Source of the DNA: Sporisorium sorghi
Lineage: Eukaryota > Basidiomycota > Ustilaginomycetes > Ustilaginales > Ustilaginaceae
Reading direction: 5' to 3'
Length of the DNA: 64,000 bases
NCBI GenBank assembly: GCA_023212695.1
Contig: JALCCG010000050.1
Span: forward strand, 38,160 to 102,159
Part shown: one piece after another, positions 58,257 to 64,000 of the stretch
How positions within the stretch are numbered: position 1 is the first letter of the stretch
How the letters are laid out: every line of letters starts with the position of its first letter
The notes under the pieces: model-generated
What the model was told of the DNA's origin: nothing
The model's database searches: none
What the model saw: only the letters and a program-made list of their open reading frames with translations
Translations under genes and position numbers: made by a program

Positions 58257-59753
58257 ATGCTCAAGTTCGAACAAGTCCAAAAGCACAACAACAAGGACTC
58301 GTGCTGGGTCATCGTCCACGGCAACGCCTACGACGTCACCGAATTCCTCCCCGAGCATCCCGGCGGTGCAGGCATCATCCTCAAGTATGCCGGCAAGGAT
58401 GCCACCGAAGAGTACGACCCCATCCACCCTCCTGGCACGCTCGAGGAGAATTTGCCCAAGGAAAAGTGCCTTGGCCCCGTCGACCCATCCACCATCAAGA
58501 AGGAAGAGAAGAAAGAGCCTGCAAAGGCGGCACCGCAGGATGATGGTGGCGTGCCCCCGCTCTCGCAGTGCCTCAACCTGTACGATTTCGAGGTGATTGC
58601 CAAGCGCGTGCTCAAACCCACCGCCTGGGCCTACTACTCTTCCGGTGCCGACGACGAGGTCACCATGCGCGAGAACACGTCTGCGTTTGGACGCATCTGG
58701 TTCCGCCCACGCATCCTGCGCGATGTGAGCAAGGTCGACTTCTCCACCTCGCTTCTCGGTCAGAAATCCACGCTGCCCGTATACATCACCGCCACCGCGC
58801 TCGGCAAGCTCGGCCACCCGGACGGCGAAAAGAACCTCACCGTCGCAGCGGGCAAGGAGGGCATCATCCAGATGATCCCCACGCTCGCCTCATGTTCATT
58901 CGACGAGATCGTCGGTGCACGCGTCAACGAGAACCAGGTGCAGTTCATGCAGCTCTACGTCAACTCGAACCGCAAGATTACCGAGAAGATCATCCAAAAA
59001 GCCGAGGATGCCGCCGTCAAGGGTTTGTTCGTCACCGTCGATGCGCCGCAGCTCGGCCGACGCGAGAAGGACATGCGCATGAAGTTCGACGACGTCGGCT
59101 CGGACCACCAGAACAAGAACAAGGACAACGTCGATCGCAGCCAGGGTGCCGCGCGTGCCATTTCGTCGTTCATCGACCCCTCGCTCTCCTGGGACGACCT
59201 CACCTGGCTGCGTTCTGTCACCAAGATGCCTGTCGTGCTCAAGGGCGTGCAGACCTGGGAGGACGCCGTGCGCGCCGCCGAGCTGGGCCTCAGTGGTGTC
59301 GTGCTCTCCAACCACGGTGGTCGACAGCTCGATTTCGCGCGCTCGGGCATTGAAGTGCTCGGCGAGGTCGTCGAGGCCCTCAAGGCGCGCAACCTCTTCC
59401 CCAACCCAATGTTCCAGATCTTTGTCGACGGCGGCATCAGACGCGCTAGCGATGTGCTCAAGGCGGTCGCCATGGGCGCTACGGCCGTGGGCATCGGCCG
59501 GCCGTTCCTGTATGCCTACTCGGCGTACGGCAGCGACGGCGTCGTCCATGCCATCCAGCTGCTCAAGGCCGAGATGGAGATGAATATGAGGCTGCTCGGC
59601 GCTCCGACGTTGAAGCATGTCGTGCCGGAGATGGTGGATGCTAGGGCGCTCGGTACGCACGTCAACTTTACGCCCATTAGTCATGGACACCAGGTCTACG
59701 AGAAGCTGAGCACCGCCGTGGGTATGCCCAATGAGCCGAGCAACAAGCTGTAG
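58257..59753 (+). CDS. CYB2: Flavocytochrome b2-type L-lactate dehydrogenase (498 aa)
   Basis: It oxidises L-lactate to pyruvate with FMN and passes electrons through an attached cytochrome b5 domain to cytochrome c. The N-terminal b5 domain (about 1-80) has the haem ligands His34 (EHPGG) and His57 (DPIHPP). The FMN barrel (about 105-490) includes TATALGKLGHPDGE, FVTVDAPQLGRREKD and the catalytic SNHGGRQLD (His353, Arg356). It also includes DGGIRRASDVLKAVAMGA and IGRPFLYAY. Classical yeast CYB2 is about 590 residues with an N-terminal presequence; this protein starts directly at the haem domain. It may therefore stay in the cytosol, or oxidise another alpha-hydroxy acid. It has no in-frame upstream ATG. 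Confidence 0.93.
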   Translation: MLKFEQVQKHNNKDSCWVIVHGNAYDVTEFLPEHPGGAGIILKYAGKDATEEYDPIHPPGTLEENLPKEKCLGPVDPSTIKKEEKKEPAKAAPQDDGGVPPLSQCLNLYDFEVIAKRVLKPTAWAYYSSGADDEVTMRENTSAFGRIWFRPRILRDVSKVDFSTSLLGQKSTLPVYITATALGKLGHPDGEKNLTVAAGKEGIIQMIPTLASCSFDEIVGARVNENQVQFMQLYVNSNRKITEKIIQKAEDAAVKGLFVTVDAPQLGRREKDMRMKFDDVGSDHQNKNKDNVDRSQGAARAISSFIDPSLSWDDLTWLRSVTKMPVVLKGVQTWEDAVRAAELGLSGVVLSNHGGRQLDFARSGIEVLGEVVEALKARNLFPNPMFQIFVDGGIRRASDVLKAVAMGATAVGIGRPFLYAYSAYGSDGVVHAIQLLKAEMEMNMRLLGAPTLKHVVPEMVDARALGTHVNFTPISHGHQVYEKLSTAVGMPNEPSNKL

Positions 59754-59887
59754 ATGGTGTGTTGGGATGATGATGTGCTCGGTCTTTTGTCTCTTTGTGT
59801 AATGCTAGACGGGATTGTTCGACTCGACAGTGTGTGTTCTGTCTCGGAGGAGATACGTGTCAACTTGTTTCATCGAGTGCTGCTGTG
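59754..59887. other. Convergent 3' region, CYB2 / WD40 protein
   Basis: About 134 bases separate the stop codons. No other feature is seen. Confidence 0.35.
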
Positions 59888-61567
59888 TCAAGCACCGAGA
59901 CTGACAATCCTAACCGTGCGATCGAAGCCACAGCTGGCGACCCTCTCCTCATCCAACGCGACCACATCCTTCACAATCGTATTGCCGCCCCTGTTCCAGC
60001 TGCTCGCCGCCACCCCTCCTGCCTGCTCCACCGCGGCCCCATGCGCCAACACCGACGCCCTCGTCTTGCCCTTCAGATCCACCAACCGCAAAACCCCGTC
60101 CTCGGCGTTCAACCAACATCCCCTACCCGACGGCAGCCACGCATGTCTCGGCACGGCGTACGAGCTGGTCGCCACACCCGTCCAGATCGTCGCTGCGCGC
60201 CGCGCCGACAGCGGTGCGAACAGCAGCAGCCGCGACAGCGATGCCGTTGCAGTGGCCGCGGAGCCCGAGGCGGACGAGAGCGCGGGCGAGGTGTGGTCGC
60301 CAGTCTGCACGCAGATGTACAGCCCGGACGGGTGGAGGGACAGGGAGAGGAGCGAGTAGGATACGTGCAGGTCGTGCGGGTTTGGGTTCGTGTTGAAGCT
60401 GTGCAGGCTCCAGTCTGGGACGGCGGAGGCGAGGGGCGGTTTGGAGGCATCGATCGAGGTGTGTGAGAGCGAGGTGGTTATGGCGTCGAGGGGTGGGGAG
60501 TCCGCAGAAGTGGGCAGCGCGATGTAGTGGATCAACGAGTCGTTGCGCACGGTGAAGCAGAGCCAGGTGCGTTTCTGCTTGGCTTGGTGGATGACTACTT
60601 CGCCGCTGCCGCTGCTGGAGGTGGTGGTGGCTGCGAGTTCCGCCGCCTGCTCGGTCGCTTCCGGTGCCAAGCCAGCCCGGACGAACAGGATGGCTTCCGG
60701 GTTGGTCTGCGTCTCCATCTCGAACGCTTTTTCGTACCGCGGCCCCTGCAGATCTTCCACTTCCTCCTCTCCTCCATCATCCACACTGAACACAGTCCTC
60801 CTCACCCTCCGATACACCACCACCTTCCTATCATACCCAACACTCGCCAAATACTCGCCCGTCTCACTCACCGCCACCTTCACCACAAACCTCCCATGCT
60901 CCGTCAGCGTCTGCACCGGCCTCCGCGTCAGCAGATCCCACACAACCACCCTCGCGTCCATCCCACAGCTCACCACACACCTCTTATCCACAGGATCCTG
61001 CACGACGCACAGCACCGCGGCCTGGTGCCCACCTTGCAGGATCTCCTCCACCTCGCCCGTGTCCGCGTTGGAGAAGACGATGCGCTTGTCGGCGGCGCTG
61101 GTGACGAGGCACGCGTGCAGCGTGTTGGTGTAGCGCGCCGCGGTGGTGTCGAACGTGCGGCGGGCGAGGTGGAGTTGGGCGATGGAGACGATGTTCGCGG
61201 CATGCAGCGTTGTGTGTGTGTGGGTGAGGGTGTAGGGGAGCGTGGCGGGGCCGGGGAGGGTGAGGGTGAGCGGGTCCATGAGGGTTAGGGTGGAGTGGGT
61301 GGCGGCGAGCTGGGCGGCTTTAAGGCGGCGCTCGTCGGCGAGGAGCGTGGAGCGGTACGTCTCGACGAGCTGGCGTAGGTCGAGGGACTGGGACGGACAA
61401 GTGGGGAGCGGAGGGAGCGTGAGCCCTGACGAAGCGGCATCGAGGCGCAGTTGTGAGGCGGACGAGGTGTAGCCTTGCGAGAGGAGAAAGTTCTCCACGA
61501 TGAGGTGCGAGGCTATGGTCAGGTCGTACAGGTCGGATGAGGACGGCGGCGGCGGCGGCGGCGACAT
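59888..61567 (-). CDS. LisH/WD40 protein of unknown function (559 aa)
   Basis: The N-terminus is proline-rich (MSPPPPPPSSS). A LisH-type dimerisation motif (about 17-45, ASHLIVENFLLSQGYTSSASQL) comes next. A short helical spacer leads into WD repeats: LHACLVTSAADKRIVFSNADTG (about 150-171), ILQGGHQAAVLCVVQDP with ARVVVWDL (about 177-210), then LTEHGRFVVKVAVSETGEYLASVGYDRKVVVY (about 217-248). Weaker blades lie in the second half, and the sequence closes with VALDEERVASCGFDRTVRIVS. Such LisH-WD proteins are often subunits of multiprotein complexes (CTLH, dynein-associated, histone-modifying), but I cannot place it. Ser/Ala-rich loops are present. The start at 61567 is the first ATG after the promoter. 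Confidence 0.72.
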   Translation of the reverse strand: MSPPPPPPSSSDLYDLTIASHLIVENFLLSQGYTSSASQLRLDAASSGLTLPPLPTCPSQSLDLRQLVETYRSTLLADERRLKAAQLAATHSTLTLMDPLTLTLPGPATLPYTLTHTHTTLHAANIVSIAQLHLARRTFDTTAARYTNTLHACLVTSAADKRIVFSNADTGEVEEILQGGHQAAVLCVVQDPVDKRCVVSCGMDARVVVWDLLTRRPVQTLTEHGRFVVKVAVSETGEYLASVGYDRKVVVYRRVRRTVFSVDDGGEEEVEDLQGPRYEKAFEMETQTNPEAILFVRAGLAPEATEQAAELAATTTSSSGSGEVVIHQAKQKRTWLCFTVRNDSLIHYIALPTSADSPPLDAITTSLSHTSIDASKPPLASAVPDWSLHSFNTNPNPHDLHVSYSLLSLSLHPSGLYICVQTGDHTSPALSSASGSAATATASLSRLLLFAPLSARRAATIWTGVATSSYAVPRHAWLPSGRGCWLNAEDGVLRLVDLKGKTRASVLAHGAAVEQAGGVAASSWNRGGNTIVKDVVALDEERVASCGFDRTVRIVSLGA

Positions 61568-61801
61568 GATGGGTGATGTGTCGTGCTGTCGTGAGATGGT
61601 GAAAAGGAAGGAGTGAAAGAGAAGAAAGTGTCGATCGAGCTCGAGTCAGGGTCCAACGCCAAAATCAGACGGCTCCTCGCTCGTCAGATCGCACCACCAT
61701 CTCACTCGCATACATTCGCAATCCAAACTGCAACAGCTGACAGAAGAATAGTTCTCATCTACATCCATTGCACGATATAATACAGAGTCTACACTTCCAC
61801 A
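61568..61801. promoter_or_regulatory. Promoter of the LisH/WD40 gene and 3' end of the thioesterase gene
   Basis: About 234 bases between two minus-strand genes. The sequence includes TATAATACAGAG (about 61777-61788), in the 3' region of the thioesterase gene. No other gene. Confidence 0.35.
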
Positions 61802-62890
61802 CTACAACCTGTTCTTGTGCGGCCTGAGCACACACGCCTGCGTCATGCTCGCGACCAAGTTCTGCTTTGCATCCCACAAGAAGGCCTCCGAGTAGGTCCT
61901 GCACTCGTTGCCCTGGATGGTCTGCATCTCGCGCAGATGGAACTCGTTCATATCGGGCACGGCAAAGTAGCGGAGTGCGCAGTCGAGCGACGAGGCGGCG
62001 CTTGCATCTGCCAGTGAGAGTTTGGAGAATGTGAGCGGAATGAAGGAGAGGGCGCCGTCCATCATGAATGCGACAAGCGCTGCGTTTGCTGAGGTGGACG
62101 AGACGGACAGTGCGGGTCCCACGTCGTCAAAGTCGGTGGGTGAAGATGCCGACGCAGCAGCTGTAGCAGGAGCGGGAGGAGCGGGCGAAGAGAGATCTTG
62201 AGCCGACTTGGACCAGTCGACCGAGAACCTATCCGTCAACGGCGCCGAGTGCTGCTCGGACTCTGCCAGCGGATCCAGGCCCATCACGTTCTGCGCATGC
62301 AACCCTTGCGGCGGAAAGGCGTTCACCAGCGCCTTCTTATTCAGCGCAAACACCACCTTGGTAAAAAACTTGGCCGCCGCACGATCCACCTTGCCCTCTT
62401 CCACCTTCCTTGCTGCAATGTCCTCCAAACTCGGCAGCTGTTCCGGCGGCGCATACTGCATCCTCGGCTTGCGGCTGTAGCGCGTAAACGGCACACCAGC
62501 TTTGGCAGTATCGATGCTGTTGGGCGCGCTGAAATCCACCGTGGCGCAAAAGGTGCTGCGCTCGCTCCCGTCGTCCAGGCGCTGCGAGGCGGTCACAAAG
62601 CGCGTCGCAAACGAGCGCGTGTTGCGGATCGTCGTCACAGTGAGCTTGACTTTGCGATTGGCATACGTGGGCCCGAGGTACGTGCCGAGCACCGAGTAGA
62701 TCTCAAAGTTGCCCAGCTCTTTGTGTGACTCGATCGACTTGAACGCCGCCTGCACCGACAGCGCTTGCACGCAGCCACCGTACGCAATGTCGGCGGCGTT
62801 GCCCATCTTTTCCGGGTTGGAGCACGAGATGTACACGTCCGGCTTGGACGTGGAGCGCAGACGCACGAGCTCGATAAAGTTGGCCGCCAT
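61802..62890 (-). CDS. TES1: Acyl-CoA thioesterase II family protein (362 aa)
   Basis: It hydrolyses fatty acyl-CoA, probably in the peroxisome, to free CoA during beta-oxidation. The double hot-dog fold is visible. The first half begins FIELVRLRS and includes NAADIAYGGCVQALSVQAA and the conserved RNTRSFATRFVTASQ. The second half includes VAFMMDGALSFIPLTF and ALRYFAVPDMNEFHLREMQTI near the end. An Ala/Pro-rich insert (about 220-250) separates the halves. The C-terminus reads HKNRL; this is not a canonical SKL-type PTS1, so peroxisomal import is uncertain. Length is typical for the fungal family. The ATG at 62890 is followed by AANFIELV, usual for the family. Confidence 0.88.
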   Translation of the reverse strand: MAANFIELVRLRSTSKPDVYISCSNPEKMGNAADIAYGGCVQALSVQAAFKSIESHKELGNFEIYSVLGTYLGPTYANRKVKLTVTTIRNTRSFATRFVTASQRLDDGSERSTFCATVDFSAPNSIDTAKAGVPFTRYSRKPRMQYAPPEQLPSLEDIAARKVEEGKVDRAAAKFFTKVVFALNKKALVNAFPPQGLHAQNVMGLDPLAESEQHSAPLTDRFSVDWSKSAQDLSSPAPPAPATAAASASSPTDFDDVGPALSVSSTSANAALVAFMMDGALSFIPLTFSKLSLADASAASSLDCALRYFAVPDMNEFHLREMQTIQGNECRTYSEAFLWDAKQNLVASMTQACVLRPHKNRL

Positions 62891-63896
62891 TGTGAGTGGT
62901 TCGGGTGGATGGAGAGGGGAGATTTGTCGAGGAGGTGGCGGTGGTGGTGGTGCGAGGGAATGTTTGGGATGGGTGATGGATGGACGGTGAAAAGAAAAAG
63001 ACGTGCGTCTCTGCGTCGGTGTCCCGGTCTAGAATGCTGCTCAGGATGAGCCTTTGGTAGTGTGAAAAGGAGAGAGAGCAGCCGTTGCATGGCAAATGGC
63101 AAGCTAGGCTAGGCAATCAAAGGGGCTGAGATTCAAATGGTCCCTCCATGGGGCGGACACTTGACCGCTCCAACTCCCGCGTTCGGGAAGGAGCTCATTG
63201 TCCATAGCCGGTGCGCAGGGTGGTACAACAACCACCAGAGAGCCGAGTGCTGTATCGAGACCCTACAAGTCCGCCCATCACGTCGTCGCTTAAAATGTGA
63301 AACAGGCAAAAAGAATGTGCGGAGACAGAGAGGTCTTGAGCACCACAATCCCTCCCTCGCTCTCTTCTCCTGTGGCCCATTGTTGACTCTATCCGCAGCC
63401 TGACGTCTTTATGCCGTCGTCTGAAAGAGCGACGATGGAGATAAATGGGCAGCACGAGATAATGCCGACAAGAAGTCAGCCTTCCGTTGGAGCAACAGAG
63501 AAGCCTCCATTTTTCTTGTCAGTCTAGCTTGCCGTCTACAGTTTTCTGATGCTGCAATGGCCGTCCCGAGGGTCGACTACAATACAGTGATCTTGGCAAG
63601 CACGAGGAACCGAGAGCTTTCTCATGACTGCAGGACCGATTTCTCGGCGACGCAAGAATGCTGCAGCAATTTATCCGTCGAGTGCAGCGTTGTGCTTTTC
63701 CTCAGATGTTGATCGTTCCTGCGTGTGTCCACACAATCGCACCTCGGCGTCTCATTTGATGATCAGCAAACAGTAGATCCCGCTGATACAAAGGCTCACT
63801 TCTCAAAGATCGACATGGAGAGCATCATTCAAGAAAGCTCTCCCGATGCGATTCTGATACCAAGCTGTTCGAAAAAAGGAAAAAAAAAAAAAAAAA
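62891..63896. other. Promoter of the thioesterase gene and gene-poor end of the window
   Basis: About 1 kb. A (GGT) run is at 62933-62957, close to the thioesterase start. Between 63137 and 63880 there are only short frames without domain matches. I see no gene; a gene reading from beyond the window is possible. Confidence 0.4.
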
Positions 63897-64000
63897 AGTA
63901 TTTTCTTTTTCTTTTTCTTTTTCTTTTTCTTTTTCTTTTTCTTTTTCTTTTTCTTTTTCTTTTTCTTTTTCTTTTTCTTTTTCTTTTTCTTTTTCTTTTT
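63880..64000 (+). repeat. A18 tract followed by (CTTTTT)n satellite to the window edge
   Basis: A purine run (63880-63897) is followed at 63901 by at least 16 perfect CTTTTT hexamers that continue past the window end. The two halves could pair as a hairpin. The full length cannot be known from this window. Confidence 0.92.

Overview
The window reads as a stretch of nuclear chromosome from a basidiomycete fungus, most likely a smut-type (Ustilaginomycotina) species. The gene set is eukaryotic and fungal throughout. Most genes are single long exons. The three short spliced genes use GT..AG introns, and a tRNA-Ile carries a canonical 37/38 intron. The taxon is inferred from gene content and architecture, not from a database search.

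Layout. 75-8.4 kb: a Tudor splicing factor (SPF30 type), an alpha/beta hydrolase, fimbrin, prefoldin subunit 2, a small complex I subunit and the tRNA m7G46 methyltransferase TRM8. 8.4-12.2 kb: a 1246-residue disordered membrane protein with a GRAM-like tail. 12.2-15.7 kb: a 3.5 kb stretch without a convincing gene. 15.7-26.2 kb: a SET/NAP-type histone chaperone, an RBBP4/MSI1-type histone-binding WD protein, an SPX-domain phosphate transporter, a U-box cyclophilin and ZPR1. 26.2-28.9 kb: a repeat-rich, mostly non-coding block with a 10-N assembly gap. 28.9-37.4 kb: a hybrid histidine kinase, MBF1 and a CaMKK/Ssp1-like kinase. 38.5-51.7 kb: an F-box protein, then a run of nuclear and nucleolar genes (ROK1, SGD1/NOM1, PRP17, RRS1) and a GH26-like glycoside hydrolase. 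51.8-62.9 kb: an FAD-dependent oxidoreductase, a large disordered protein with an apparent frameshift, tRNA-Ile(AAU), a flavocytochrome b2, a LisH/WD40 protein and an acyl-CoA thioesterase. The last kilobase ends in a (CTTTTT)n satellite.

How the genes relate. This is a normal fungal mixture of independently transcribed genes on both strands. There is no operon, and no obvious biosynthetic cluster, phage or defence island. Themes recur by chance or loose synteny: splicing (SPF30, PRP17, PPIL2), ribosome biogenesis (ROK1, SGD1, RRS1), chromatin (SET/NAP, RBBP4) and signalling (histidine kinase, CaMKK-like kinase). Intergenic regions are short except for three blocks (12.2-15.7, 26.2-28.9 and 56.1-58.3 kb). 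Very long dA:dT tracts sit in several promoters.

I found no clear new system. The best leads are the frameshifted disordered protein with a LIR-like motif, the cytosolic GH26-like enzyme, the membrane protein with a GRAM-like tail, and an imperfect 26-bp inverted repeat at 27.7 kb inside an unexplained 307-codon open frame.
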